From the NCBI GenBank assembly GCA_964036045.1, contig OZ038378.1:139964765-140028764 (forward strand): DNA of 64,000 nucleotides. The letters run 5' to 3'. Under the pieces are notes generated by a model. It ran no database searches. It saw only the letters and a program-made list of their open reading frames with translations, and had not been told where the DNA came from. How positions within the stretch are numbered: the stretch's first letter is position 1; each line of letters starts with the position of its first letter. Positions 20,275 through 31,038 of the stretch are shown here, piece after piece. A program made the position numbers and the translations under genes. Source of the stretch: Eutreptiella sp. 'Long Island Sound 2002'. Lineage: Eukaryota; Euglenozoa; Euglenophyceae; Eutreptiales; Eutreptiaceae.

Positions 20275-21984
20275 TGACGCGTTCCCGTGGGGGGCCGGCC
20301 ACCGGACGCTGCGGTGACACGCACAGGTGAGCAGGCAGGCAAAGCACTACGCTCACAAGGGCATCAATACGCTCGTGTCATGTGACAAAGCGTTTCAGGA
20401 TCCTTGCCACTCTGCAACAAGGGAACAAAAGTATGTACAGCAACACATCAGGATATGTACACATGGGGTTAAGACTGGACTGGGGTAAGGGCATCACAGG
20501 ACAATAGACACTCTATCCCAACTCGTATCCCAATCCCAGGTCCGACCCTCTCAGTGGCTGGTGGGGGCGGGGGCTCAAACACAACCCATGCCCTGCTCAG
20601 TCCAGACCCTGAAACCCTGCCAATAGGGGGGGTGTCCCGCCCAGCCACAGGCGAGTTCCTGCAAACCAAGCAGCTCCAAGGCCAACCAACAGTGGCTCCC
20701 TATGCTCCCTTAACGGCAGGTCCCAACTCCACTCTGAGCCAGAGAAATGGCCCCGCCATTATCCCTCAGGAGTTGGTAGCTGAAAATGGGCTGTTTCAGC
20801 CCAAACTGATATTAGCTCAAAAATCTCCAAAATTGACCCCTCGTCTGGACCCGCCAGAGGTAGAGACGAGGCAACTGACCCTATGCCCTTCGTGTGCGAA
20901 CTCCCTGGAGCCCTCACCCAACCTGGTTCCCTCTGAAGTCCCGGCATCAGGGCACCACGGGTTCATCAAGTGGGGCCATGATGCCAAAATCACCAAAATT
21001 GGCGTCATTCCCACGCGTGGCTCGCCCGGCCAGGGCAAGGCCAATGGCTCACAGGGTAGGAGGCAGGACCTAGGACTTATATCTGAGTGTACAACTTGGG
21101 ATCAGGTCCGGGCTCCCTGTGGGCAAAGAGAAATGGGGCCGCCAATTGACCACACGGAAGGGGGAAATTGGGGTCCCAAAATGGGGTCATTTTGGCTGCT
21201 CGAAATGAGCCAAAATTCGGGGTGTTCCCAATAGTATATCTCCACGCCGCCTTGGAGATCGGATCCGCCATTCCATACGCGATCCACCAGGAGTCCAACG
21301 GAGACTCCCATGCCCTTGGCTCTTGAAGATCTCCATGCTACTTAGCGTGGTGACAATCCCAATTTGGTCCCCAAATGCCAAAATGGCAAAATTGCCCGCA
21401 CTCACGTTGGGCTAGCGCCTTAACGAAGGTTGCTCCGCTTCGCCCACGTGGTGTGTGAGCCATGGGGACCAATATACACAACACCCATGTCATATATGGT
21501 CCATTGGTCCATGCGTCCGGCGTGCAGGGGTGGGCTCAACATAGTGCACGGCGGGCAGCAAAAGTGGAAAAATGCTCCAAATGGCCAAAAATGCGCACAC
21601 TCATGGTTGGGGCAAATGAGGCACATGCCCGACTTGGACCGGAGTGTGCCATAGGATTGGTATCAAGTCATATGTGTCCAACATATCTTTTGGGCATCGC
21701 CCAACTCCTCCGGTCTTGGGAATGGCAGGGTCGCCAAGTGAGCCCATGATTTGGGATAGTCCCAAATCGCCAACATGGCGGTCACGGTATGCCAAGCCGA
21801 AGAGGAGTTATTCGCCGGGTCCAAGATATGTTGGGCACCGAAGTATGTACCCTCATATCATACTTGGGTCATGATGTCAATTGAGCGCAACGTTGAGATA
21901 CACGGTCGCCACTTGACATCATGACGGGCCAAAAACGGCAAAATTGGCACAAAGACACACAAGAGTGCCTTGAAAGGCGCACAA

Positions 21985-22003
21985 TTATATTATAATATCT
22001 TCG
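21985..22003 (-). promoter_or_regulatory. possible TATA region of the LTR
   Basis: On the minus strand the LTR reads ATATTATAATATAATTG here, the most TATA-like sequence well inside the LTR. The same block is present in the other LTR at 6600-6618. Position within an LTR fits a U3 promoter, but no transcript data support it. Confidence 0.2.
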
Positions 22004-22669
22004 GCTTGGATCGTGCAATCAACTAATCCTTCTAAACACAATGACTTGACACCAATGACCTTCGATTCCACGTATGTGGTCCACTTGGGGCGCTTTGAAA
22101 GGTTACGAGCGCTACTTCCCAAGTGGGCACATGAAAATATGGAAAATTGCAAAACACACACCTTGCTCCCAACGCATCGCTTCGGGATCACCACACAAGC
22201 TTCCCTTCACGAAGGTTGGGCTTGTAATTGATCGTAGGGAGTATGGAGAAGGGGCTTGCACAATATGAGGTCCATTGGCGGGTTTGGCTTGGAGCGATGG
22301 ACCCGCCAAATGGGCACGCAACACAACACAAGGCACATACTCCATATTGCCCAAAAAGGTAGTTCCCCCCACGATATGTCATGCCCCTCCAAGGGCATAA
22401 CTTTGTGTCAATCGCTCATAGGAACTCAAGGAGAGTTCCTATGCAACACCAACACTTGCGCGCTACACTCGAAAGTTATCTTAACGCACGCAATATCATG
22501 GCCAAAGAGTTATAACGCAAACTCTACCCTCTTGACCATGATCCATTACGGTAGCGCGCACGTGTGGAAACGCAAGGCATATAATGCTTCCTAAATTACG
22601 TCCGGAGTATTGTGAATACATCCCACGTTTTCTTATTGTCATTCCTCGCAAGCAACACCAGATATGACC

Positions 22670-23146
22670 CTAACAAGTGGCCTCACGAATCAACTTTGTT
22701 TTGCCCATATCTCTAAGACAAATGGAGGGCAAGATAAAAGGAAAGTTGATTCGTGCATAGGGAAGCACGTAGGTCCACTCGAAAGAGGTCAAATCAAGTG
22801 CGGGGATGTCGAAGTCGAAAATCCGATTTCGACATCCTGAAAAATTCGGATTAAGGTTGCGAGTGTAGAATGTGAAAATTGCGGATGCATCAATGCAGTT
22901 CCTGAAGGCTTTAGAGCCTTCGTCACGGATAGCGTTAAAATTTCCATTAATTACAGTTAAACTGGCGGTTACGGTAAAGTCGCGAGCTAACCGCCAGCTG
23001 CCAAAACAGTGAATATCAGAACGGAAGCGTAAAAATTGACGGAAACAATATGAAAATAAAACCCTGTTGATTCCTGATGTTCTGATATATAATTCTCCGC
23101 TGGCGGTGCATCGGTTGCCGATGCGGGTCTTTACGGCACGGAACAC
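22670..23146 (-). CDS. 158-codon frame inside the LTR, atypical composition
   Basis: Open in this LTR and interrupted by a TGA in the other copy. The N-terminal ~90 residues (SGELYIRTSGINRV, FRQFLRFRSDIHCFGSWRLA, DFTVTASLTVINGN) look like a beta-rich protein. The coding composition recalls enterobacterial or phage tail-type genes more than its surroundings. The last ~50 residues are read through the 150-base segment shared with the transposase locus. I do not recognise the protein with confidence. It could be a captured prokaryotic fragment or chance. It is not assembly contamination at one point, because both LTRs carry it. Confidence 0.3.
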   Translation of the reverse strand: MFRAVKTRIGNRCTASGELYIRTSGINRVLFSYCFRQFLRFRSDIHCFGSWRLARDFTVTASLTVINGNFNAIRDEGSKAFRNCIDASAIFTFYTRNLNPNFSGCRNRIFDFDIPALDLTSFEWTYVLPYARINFPFILPSICLRDMGKTKLIREATC

Positions 23147-23326
23147 GCTCCCGCCGGGCTCGCACCGGGCGTCAACGGGCGCCTTCCGTACATGGGGTTA
23201 GTGGACCGGAAACCGGTCTTCCCTTCCGTACATAGGGTTAGTGGACCGGAGACCGGTTGTATGCCCTGCCCTAGCCATGGGGTTCTGGGTACCGCTTCAG
23301 TACAGGTTGCACATGTGTTCTCGCTT

Positions 23327-23346
23327 CAAAAAAAAAAAAAAAAAAA
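23327..23346 (+). repeat. poly(A) tract
   Basis: An uninterrupted run of about 20 A, 25-30 bases outside the right LTR border, upstream of the candidate last exon. It may be a homopolymer or the trace of an older retroposed tail. No target duplication around it was found. Confidence 0.8.
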
Positions 23347-23394
23347 CATGTTTCGCAGCCCATTGGAGCAAGTTGGTTTCCGAGCCGCCAGCTG

Positions 23395-23775
23395 GTGGTA
23401 CCAGACTTCTTTGCAGGTAGCGTGTTCTGCAACTGGGCAGCGGTTGGGAATACAACCTACGAAAGAATTGGTGTGCAGGCCCATGTTTCCAACCTCGTCC
23501 GCGGAAGGATGGTTGATGCCACTCGCGGACAGGGCTCAGACATGGACCTCTACTCAGGATTCACCACTGGCGCATCCAAAAGTAACACAGTTTGCTCTCT
23601 GTACGCTCCCATCACATGGCAGGTTGACTGCAAGTGCCGGCCCGTCTCCGCCTCATCCTTTGACAAGATGTGCGCTGATATGAAGGCAGAGCGTGATGAT
23701 ATGTCATTCCTCAGTCAGCTGTCTGTACAGTCTGTTATGTCTGGTCAGGGTAGTCTGTCGAATTCTGTGGTGTAG
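23395..23775 (+). CDS. candidate last exon, unknown protein
   Basis: The frame is open to a TAG at 23773-23775, with a likely acceptor TTTGCAG ending at 23416. The encoded ~119 residues (SVFCNWAAVGNTTYERIGVQ, VCSLYAPITWQVDCKC, DDMSFLSQLSVQSVMSG) are of balanced composition and look strongly coding. The sequence reads like the end of a beta-rich, possibly capsid-like protein, but I cannot name a family and would not rely on that. It lies just outside the retrotransposon and may complete the gene with exons at 1575-2758. Confidence 0.5.
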   Translation: MVPDFFAGSVFCNWAAVGNTTYERIGVQAHVSNLVRGRMVDATRGQGSDMDLYSGFTTGASKSNTVCSLYAPITWQVDCKCRPVSASSFDKMCADMKAERDDMSFLSQLSVQSVMSGQGSLSNSVV

Positions 23776-24892
23776 CGCCCCTGTAGACATCCCCACTTTC
23801 AGTGTAGAGTCTGGGGGGGAGTTGAAAAAAATAGATTTCTATCAAGGTCGCTACAGTTCCGCTGATTGAGTTGCAGATTTAGACAGTACAGTGCCAGACA
23901 GAGGACAGTACAGTGCCAGACAGATCGCGTCGTCTTCGAGCCGCGATCAGTGCGGATGGTGCGTCATTCAATTCTTTCAATCAATTCAATTCTGTCACGT
24001 AATCATATTGGTGCTGTTTTAAGATCGTGATTGGTTAGTTTAGGCTGTGTTGCAGCCAGCGGTGCCGTCGCCCGAACATGTGAATGTAAGGATTCATTAG
24101 GTTTGATTCTGATTGAACATTTATCCTCTTCAATTGATTAGTTCGCTTTCGAGGTGGGAATCGTAGATTCATGATGGTGCACCACTGTTTTGCTTTGTCG
24201 CTTTCCATGTGTTGCATTCACATACTTTCATTACACTCATTGCATTGTTATGCATTCATTCCATTCAAGCATGTGTTGTTTGTTTACTGTTGTTTGGATT
24301 TGGGTTGTTACACGTAGTGATGTCCATTGCATGGTTTATTATTGTTTAGTTACGGGCAAGGATAAAGGTAATGCAAGCATGATATTGGATTTGGTGTCAC
24401 ACATCTCCCGTGCTTTGTTTAGCATGGAGCCGTGGTGAGCCCGGTTCCGTCCATGGGGGTAGAGCCGTAAGGATCTTGAATGCCTTGGCCACCACGACCC
24501 GCCGCCGTGGAGAAACAGAAATGGTGGGGCCTTGGCAACGGCACGGCGGCCCCACATCGTCAACAATGACTCGGACGTACACGTGGTGATTTCCTTTGTA
24601 TCTTCCTTGCTTCGCCTTTACTTGCTCGTAGTTTTGTTTGTTGTGTTTGCGGGTATGACCCTAGGAGTATTTTGAATTGAAATATTTTTATGCAAACAAT
24701 CACATAAATTGTTTTAGATAAATTTTTGCTCGTGTGCACCCCTCCCAAAAATTACATAGTTTTATGAGCCCATTTTCCAATCTTTGTTTTGTAGGTTTTG
24801 CTAACCATTGAGTAGTTGAAATATAAGCATTTTGGGGATATTCTATAGCAAGTCATACCTTGCTACGGAGTCGAGTAGTTCTCTTTTTCTTT
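23776..24892 (+). other. non-coding interval
   Basis: AT-rich sequence following the candidate last exon. It has a 23-base tandem duplication containing CAGTACAGTGCCAGACAG near 23885-23930 and a short inverted repeat GTGGGGCC/GGCCCCAC near 24522-24555. No gene is supported. Confidence 0.5.
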
Positions 24893-26850
24893 GTGCAAGC
24901 CTAACCTTCGTGGAGGGAACCTTGTGTGGCGATCCCAAAGCGATGCGTTGGGAGCAAGGTGTGTGTTTTGCAATTTTCCATATTTTCATGTGCCCACTTG
25001 GGAAGTAGCGCTCGTGACCTTTCAAAGCGCCCCAAGTGGAGCACATATGTGGAATCGAAGGTCATTGGTGTCAAGTCATTGTGTTTAGAAGGATTGGTCG
25101 ATTACTCAATCCAAGCCGAAGATATTATAATATATTTGTGCGCCTTTCAAGGCCCTTTTGGGTGTTTTTTCGCCAATATTGCTGTTTTTTGCCCGTCATG
25201 ATGTCAAGTGGTGACCGTGTATCTCAACGTTGCGCTCAATTGACATCATGATTCAAGTATGTTATGGGGGTACACACTTCGGTGCCCAACATATCTTGGA
25301 GCCGGCGAATAACTCCTCTTGGGCTTGGCAGACCGTTGCCGCCATGTTGGCGATTTGGGACTATCCCAAATCATGGGCTCACTTGGCGACCCTGCCATTC
25401 CCAAGACCGGAGGAGTTGGGCGACGCCCAAAAGATATGTTGGACACATATGACTTGATACCAATCCTATGGCACACTCCGGTCAAAGTCGGGCATGTGCC
25501 TCATTTGCCCCAACCATGAGTGTGCGCATTTTCGGCCATTTTGAGCAATTTTCCACATTTTCTGCCCGCCGTGCACCATGTTCAGCCACCTCGTGCACGC
25601 CGGACTCATGGACCAATGGACCATATATGACATGGGTGTTATGGACATTGGTCCCCATGGTTCACACACCACGTGGGCGAGGCGGAGCAACCTTCGTTAG
25701 GGTGCTAGCCCAAAGTGAGTGTCGACGATTTTGCCATTTTGGCATTTGTGGACCCAATTGGGATTGTCACCACCCCAAGTGGCATGGAGATCTTTGTGAG
25801 CCAAAGGCATGGGAGTCTCCGTTGGACTCCTGGTGGATCGCGTATGGAATGGCTGATCCGAACTCCAAGCCGGCGTGGAGATATACTATTGGGAGCACCC
25901 CCGAATTTTGGCTCATTGCGAGCAGCCAAAATGACCCCATTTTCGGACCCCAATTTCACCCCCCCTCTGTGTGGTCAATTGGCGGCCCCATTTCTCTATG
26001 CCCACAGGGAGCCCGGACCTAATTTCAAGTTGTACACTCAGATATAAGTCCTAGGTCCTGCCTCCTATCCTGTGAGCCATTGGCCTTGCATTGGCCGGGC
26101 GAGCCACGCATGAGAATGATGCCAATTTTGGTGATTTTGGCATCATGACCCCACTTGACGAACCCGTGGTGCCCTGATGCCGGGACCTCAGAGGGAACCA
26201 GGTTGGGTGAGGGCTCCAGGGAGTTCGTACTCGAAGGGCATAGGGTCAGTTGCCTCGTCCCTACCTCTGGCGGGTCCGGACGAGGGGTCAATTTTGGAGA
26301 TTTTTGAGCTAATTTCAGTTTGGGCTGAAACAGCCCATTTTCAGCTACCAACTCCTAGGGGATAATGGCGAGGCCATATCTCTGGCTCAGAGAGGAGTTG
26401 GGACCTGCCGTTAAGGGAGCATAGGGAGCCACTGTTGGTTGGCCTTGGAGCCTCTTGGTTCGCAGGAACTCGCCTGTGGCTGGGCGGGACACCCCGCTAT
26501 TGGCAGGGTTTCAGGGTCCGGACTGAGCAGGGCATGGGTTGTGTTTGAGCCCCCGCCCCCACCAGCCACTAAGAGGGTCGGACCTGGGATTGGGATACGA
26601 GTTGGGACTGAGTGTCTATTGTCCTGTGATGCCCTTACCCCAGTCCAGTCTTAACCCCATGTGTACATATCCTGATGTGTTGCTGTACATACTTTCGTTC
26701 CCTTGTTTCAGGGTGGCAAGGATCCTGAAACGCTTTGTCACATGACACGAGCGTAATGATGCCCTTGTGAGCGTAGTGCTTTGCCTGCCTGCTCACCTGT
26801 GCGTGTCCACCGCAGCGTCCCGTGGCCAGGCCCCCCACGGGAACGCGTCA
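24893..26850 (+). repeat. truncated, diverged LTR fragment in opposite orientation
   Basis: The reverse complement of this interval matches the LTR from its TGACGCG end (here CGCGTCA at 26844-26850) inward for about 1,960 bases. It then stops where the LTR reads TTCACGAAGGTTGGG. It carries more substitutions and small indels than the intact LTRs, so it is an older or more distant copy. No internal region accompanies it. It lies about 1.6 kb from the intact element, in opposite orientation. Confidence 0.9.
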
Positions 26851-27682
26851 CTAGGCGTCCATGATCCTTCATCATGGTGACCCACTCCTCCTTTAAGACA
26901 CGTTTCTCACGAGCTTGTGCTCGTTTGGAGGGAACCGTGTGCCCCGTGTGTTCCAGGTTGGCTTTTGTAACCTTCCAAGGGCTATCTTCATCAAGACAGC
27001 TGCAAATAACACGACAAGAACACTTACAGGGGCTGGTAATAGTTCATATATGCAGCGGTTGGTAAAAGGTGATTTTAGACGTGTTTTTCATGCTGCGGTT
27101 GGTAAAAGGCTGGTGTTTTTCCATGTAAAGGTTGGTACCGACATCCTCTTCTTTTGATTACCTTAATGTTTCTTTGTACTTGTACAACACTGGTACTATT
27201 TCTCTCTCCTCGTTTTTTCAAAACATTACACTTTTTTTTTCTACACCTTGCACTCTTGCTATTTGTGTAAAATGATTTATCTCTTTTTTTTTCTTCAAAA
27301 CGTGCTCTCCTTTTTGTGCTGAAAAACCTACACTGTTTCTTTTTGTCACTCACTTCTGCATTCAAAATGCCGTTTTTTTTTACCTACTGAAATATTGTTT
27401 GGTTTTTTTTGTCACTGACTTCTATGTTGAAAATCCTGTTTTTTTTTATATTGTTTTTCTTCTCTGATGTGGTCAGAGTTCCTGCTTTTTTATGAACCAC
27501 CATTGCCGTGCGCAACTCGCGTGAATTAGAAAAAATGCCCACAAAAAAAAAAGTGCTCTCGTGTGCAAATCGTTCAACCCTACAGACTTCACTGCCCTTT
27601 GAGGGACATGTCGCTGTTGCAAAGGATGAACCACATATTCAATTTGATCGATTCGCTGTTATTCAAGAGGAAACAGGAGGTA
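26851..27682 (+). other. T-rich non-coding interval
   Basis: Many T and A homopolymers of 7-10 bases and no convincing coding frame. It separates the LTR fragment from the 3' end of the pogo-like transposase. Confidence 0.5.
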
Positions 27683-29638
27683 CTACTCTCTTTCACTCAT
27701 GGTAAGCATCACGGCACAGCTCAGAGTGCCTTCATCATCCGAAGTCTGCACTGCCTCCCGCGCCTCCCTTGCCCTTTGCCTCTTCTCCCTGGCCACACGC
27801 TGAGCATGTACATCACGTGGTGCAGCACGAAACCTTTTGGCAAGTCTGTCCAACCGGGTCTCAGCCCTCCTCTTTGCTGCTCTTTGTACAGGTGGTGTGC
27901 CTGGGACTGACAGGATGTCAATGTTGTCCTCCACCTCTGCCCCGGAGGCTTCATCTGCCTCTGCATGTGCCTCTGAGGCTTCCTCTGAATCTGAAACATG
28001 ACCAGGAACAACAAACAGCAAAGGGGATGGCTGCTGAAGGGCAAGGGAGGTCCACATCATCTACAGATTCTGTCACTGGCACCTCTGTAAACACCATGTT
28101 CCAGCTGCTGAGGATGTGTGTGGTTGTCAAAGGGGATGCAGCCCATTCAGCAAGCCAAGTTACAAGGAGCGCCTTCATCGTACGCTCGCTGCTATCCAGC
28201 TTGGAGTGCTTTGGCATCAGTCCATCGTGGATCTTCAGGCAATGGTCAATGTGGCGACGCTTCAGTCTGTCGCGCAACCATGCTCTCATGCCTCGATTGA
28301 TGACCTGATCGCCAACATTGCTAACATGGCTGCGACGAGCGCGGCCAAAGAAAACATACATATGTGGCCGCGCCACAAAATAGTATAAGTTCGCCGGCCT
28401 TATTTCAGCGTCGCTGACGCGCTTCAACTCGTCATCGTGGAGATGGCTTCCAACCTAGTCCATGATGACGACACAAGGGTAATTTTGCGCCACGCCATGG
28501 TCGCGTCTGTCCTTCGCAACTTCAGTGTCGACCTTGATCATCAGGCGTTTGAACGTGTCGCCAGTCTGACACTTCTTCTCCGCATGGTCTTCGTGCATGT
28601 AGGATGGCACGCCCTGAGGCAGGTCGAGACGCGCATGGCAGCGCCCTGTATTTCCTCTGTGCAACACTTGTGGTACCTTTACGGTGCCTTCACGGTTGAC
28701 CACAAGCGTGGCCGTGGCCTGTCGCTTGTCAGCGCTGCTGTAGTGTCTGACCTGTTTGTCTCCGGCTACATACCCTCCGCGCAACTTGGGCGCGTACTGG
28801 AGGGGCGTCTCGTCCAGGCCCAACTGCGCCCACGGCGGCAGCGACTGGGGTTCACCTTCAGGGAAACGCACACCATACTTTTGAGGCTGCTCAACGAGGT
28901 CCAAGAATTCACGTCTCCATTTGTTGTCGAGCGCTAAGTCAGACACTGTAGAAGGCAGCTGCAATTTTCGAATTCTACACTCGCAACCTTAATCCGAATT
29001 TTTCAGGAAGTCGAAATCGGATTTTCGACTTCGACATCCCCGCACTTGATTTGACCTCCTTCGAGTGGACCTACGTGCTTCCCTATGCACGAATCAACTT
29101 TCCTTTTATCTAGCCGCTCAGTCGTGATCTTCTTGAGACAACCCATCTTGTGCCTGCGACGAAAGTTTGCAACCCATTGGCGGTCCAAAACAGGAGCAAG
29201 ACCAGGCCCATGAGACCTCTCAGCGACTGTTCTTCCAAGCGCCGCAATGGTGTCCAGGTCAATCACGGCAGCCTCATACTTCAACTCTTTGATGAACTTC
29301 AGAATGGTCTCCTCCTCTGTGCGGCTGAGAACTGAGTTGGTGCCGTACCCTTCCAGTGGCTCACCCTCCTGCACCTTGCCAGCCCAGGTGCGAAGCGTGT
29401 CAAGGGGCGGCGCTTGACACCCGTAACGCAGCACAACGTGGTTGTAGTTACCTTCTAGGAACAGTTGCACACAAAGGGACTTTTGCGACGGCGTCCACTC
29501 TAGCCAAGTCCTCGGCGCCGAGCTCTTGTATTGACGGGCCTTAGAACTGGTGGAGACCTTCTTGCTCTGGGACTGCGACACCACTGCAGCCAGAGCGTCG
29601 TTCATGGACTGGCCTCCCTTTGTGAGGAAGCGCTGCAT
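27683..29638 (-). pseudogene. pogo/Tigger-like (Tc1-mariner) transposase, interrupted
   Basis: Cut-and-paste transposase read right to left. An ATG at 29638 starts the DNA-binding part: psq-type helix-turn-helix (WTPSQKSLCVQLFLEGNYNH) and a CENP-B/Tc5-type domain (DRQWVANFRRRHKMGCLKK). After a 150-base segment the DDE domain follows from 28964: LGLDETPL supplies the first Asp, CVVIMD the second, VGDQVINRGMRAWL the third, in the pogo arrangement. A TAG (28455-28457) falls right after VVIMD, and the same frame then continues as VGSHLHDDELKRVSDAE. The C-terminus shifts frame. A GTGACAG...TTTCAG intron of ~90 bases would join it to an acidic then basic tail (SEEASEAHAEADEAS, KRRAETRLDRLAKRF) ending at 27683. 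Terminal inverted repeats were not located. Confidence 0.8.
28961..29110 (-). repeat. 150-base segment shared with the LTRs
   Basis: On the minus strand this matches 22733-22882 and 7348-7497 of the LTRs almost base for base, from GATAAAAGG to AAAATTGC. It contains the imperfect palindrome GATGTCGAAGTCG / CGATTTCGAC. Here it separates the two halves of the transposase and ends in TTGCAG, a good splice acceptor, so it may behave as an intron. Direction of transfer (transposon to LTR, or a third small element in both) is unknown. Confidence 0.8.
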
Positions 29639-29639
29639 G

Positions 29640-29894
29640 ACTGAAGACAGAAAAATTATGAATGTTATTGATCATTATTGTTACTATCATCATTATTACT
29701 ACTATTATGACCACAGAAGCTCAACAGAGCGCGATACAAAAGCATCTGTTCGCCTTTCCCAAATTTGACCAATCCCGGAACACATCTGTGCGGTTTTAGT
29801 TCGTTGCTGCAGCGGTTCGTAACAGCGGGCGGTTTCTACATGCAGCAATTCGGAACACCACCCATACGAACTGCTACAAAACGAACCTTTACAC
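29640..29894 (+). repeat. ATT-rich microsatellite interval
   Basis: Imperfect ATT/ATC triplets at 29660-29710 followed by unremarkable sequence. No gene is seen. Confidence 0.5.
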
Positions 29895-30646
29895 TTACGA
29901 ACTATTACCACTCCCTGTAATTTTGATTTCCTTGGTGTCTTTCTTCTTCTTCTTCTTGTCCGTGTCGTCTTCTGCATCCGGAACTTCTACCTCCGCAAGT
30001 GGCAGTTTTTGTTGCTCTTGTGGCACATTGACATTTTTCCAACGTTTCGATAAACGGCTCCGTACCTTTTGGACGTCGCCACCTCCACTGGCCCCACGTT
30101 GGTCTGGATGCCACTTCCGACCATAGCGACATTGCAAATACAGGTATAATTCTTTGTTGTAGGTGCCGGTGACCAAGTCATAAACCACTCTTTTGTTGAC
30201 CTAATATGAATAAAATGGTTCATGTGTTATGAAAGGGCCAAAAGTGCATTACAAAACGGATCCAAACAAAAGAATACCTCCGCGATCATGTCTTTTTTGG
30301 AAAGATTCTTTCCAAAAGTGTCAGCCACCTTAACAGGAGGGAGAGGGTCTTCTTCTTTGGCATCCTCTTCTTCCCCCTCACTATCCCCAAGGTCACCAAC
30401 GTCATCACTAAAGGAGACATTGGAAGCCCTCTCCTCCTCCTCAACTTCATCGGACTCTGCATCCGACAATCCCATGACATCTTCTTCTACTTGTGCTTCT
30501 ACTTGCATCTCTTCAATGTCATCAAGTTCTTCTTCTTTGATTCTTGGGGATTTAGGTGAGTGGCATTTTGGGGATGATACATCACTCAGCAAATCAACAT
30601 CAATAATTTTGGGCCTTTTGCCCCTCATGGTGCTATAGGCTTGCAT
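29895..30646 (-). CDS. two-exon gene, acidic 224-residue protein of unknown function
   Basis: Exon 1 is 30646-30278 (ATG, exactly 123 codons) and exon 2 is 30200-29895 (TAA). They are joined over a 77-base intron (30201-30277) with GTATTC donor and CATATTAG acceptor; the phase is preserved. The first half is highly acidic with Ser-Pro sites (DVSSPKCHSPKSPRIKEEE, SEGEEEDAKEEDP). It then becomes helical and basic (RVVYDLVTGTYNKELYLYLQ, KVRSRLSKRWKNV) with a KKKKKK tract near the end. Acidic-plus-basic organisation suggests a nuclear or chromatin protein, but no domain is recognised. It sits just upstream of, and in the same orientation as, the pogo-like transposase, and could be a passenger gene or a host gene. 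Confidence 0.6.
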
Positions 30647-30861
30647 TTTGCAACAACAAGCTAAGGAGACGAATTTTGCAAATGTAAAATCTGAAATTTA
30701 AGGGCTAAGGAGACAAATTTTGACAAATTTAACATCTGAAATTTAACAGATGCACCAGAGAATAATAACAGTAATAATAATACAAATGTAGAAAAATGTA
30801 AAATATACTGTGCTGTCCTATAATGGGCTGAAATTGACCAAAATCTGGCTGCGGCGCCAAA

Positions 30862-30890
30862 TTTCTCCGGATAAGGGTTATCCGGAGAAA
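30862..30890. repeat. perfect 13-bp hairpin, loop GGG
   Basis: TTTCTCCGGATAA, GGG, TTATCCGGAGAAA form a perfect inverted repeat. A third copy of the arm, TTTCTCCGGATAAC, follows at 30897. The site lies about 150 bases before the first exon of the next gene, so it could be a regulatory site or a small mobile end. Confidence 0.8.
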
Positions 30891-31014
30891 AACGCATTTC
30901 TCCGGATAACACTTCCGCGCCAGATGGTGCGCACCGACGCAGGCGACATACTTCAGGTAGGAAATTTTCACAAGACAATTGGTATCACCAGTGGCAACCT
31001 AATCTTATTGAGGC

Positions 31015-31020
31015 TATAAA
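31015..31020 (+). promoter_or_regulatory. TATAAA box candidate
   Basis: TATAAA lies 19 bases before the ATG of the first exon of the ARM/HEAT-like gene. The spacing is short for a promoter with an untranslated leader, so this is only a candidate. Confidence 0.2.
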
Positions 31021-31038
31021 TTTTTCAAAAGCAGCGCC

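Larger units (their letters stand above)
4890..23299 (-). mobile_element. 18.4-kb Ty3/gypsy chromovirus with 3-kb LTRs
   Basis: Two direct repeats, 4890-7914 and 20275-23299, align at a constant offset of 15,385 bases without net indels. Each starts TGACGCG and ends GCTTCA, giving the TG...CA ends of LTRs. GTAC at 4886-4889 and again at 23300-23303 is the target-site duplication. On the minus strand a purine tract (AAGGAGGGGGG, 7915-7925) immediately precedes the left LTR. The element is therefore transcribed right to left: 5' LTR at 20275-23299, 3' LTR at 4890-7914. Pol order (protease, RT, RNase H, integrase, chromodomain) is that of chromoviruses. No TGG-type primer-binding site follows the 5' LTR. 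The copy is probably non-autonomous, given stop codons, gag frameshifts and a substituted integrase residue. LTR divergence looks like a few percent. Confidence 0.93.
20275..23299 (-). repeat. 5' LTR
   Basis: This is the right-hand LTR, 3,025 bases with the same ends as the left one. It contains a 14-base inverted repeat (CACGAATCAACTTT near 22683, complement near 22742). Next comes a ~150-base segment (22733-22882) shared with the pogo-like transposase locus, then an AT-richer block with an open frame to 23146. The polymerase II start site cannot be placed with certainty. Confidence 0.9.

Noticed and set aside
22870-23300. Bacterial contamination or assembly chimera
   Set aside because: The same block is in both LTRs at identical relative position and with independent substitutions, so it belongs to the element.
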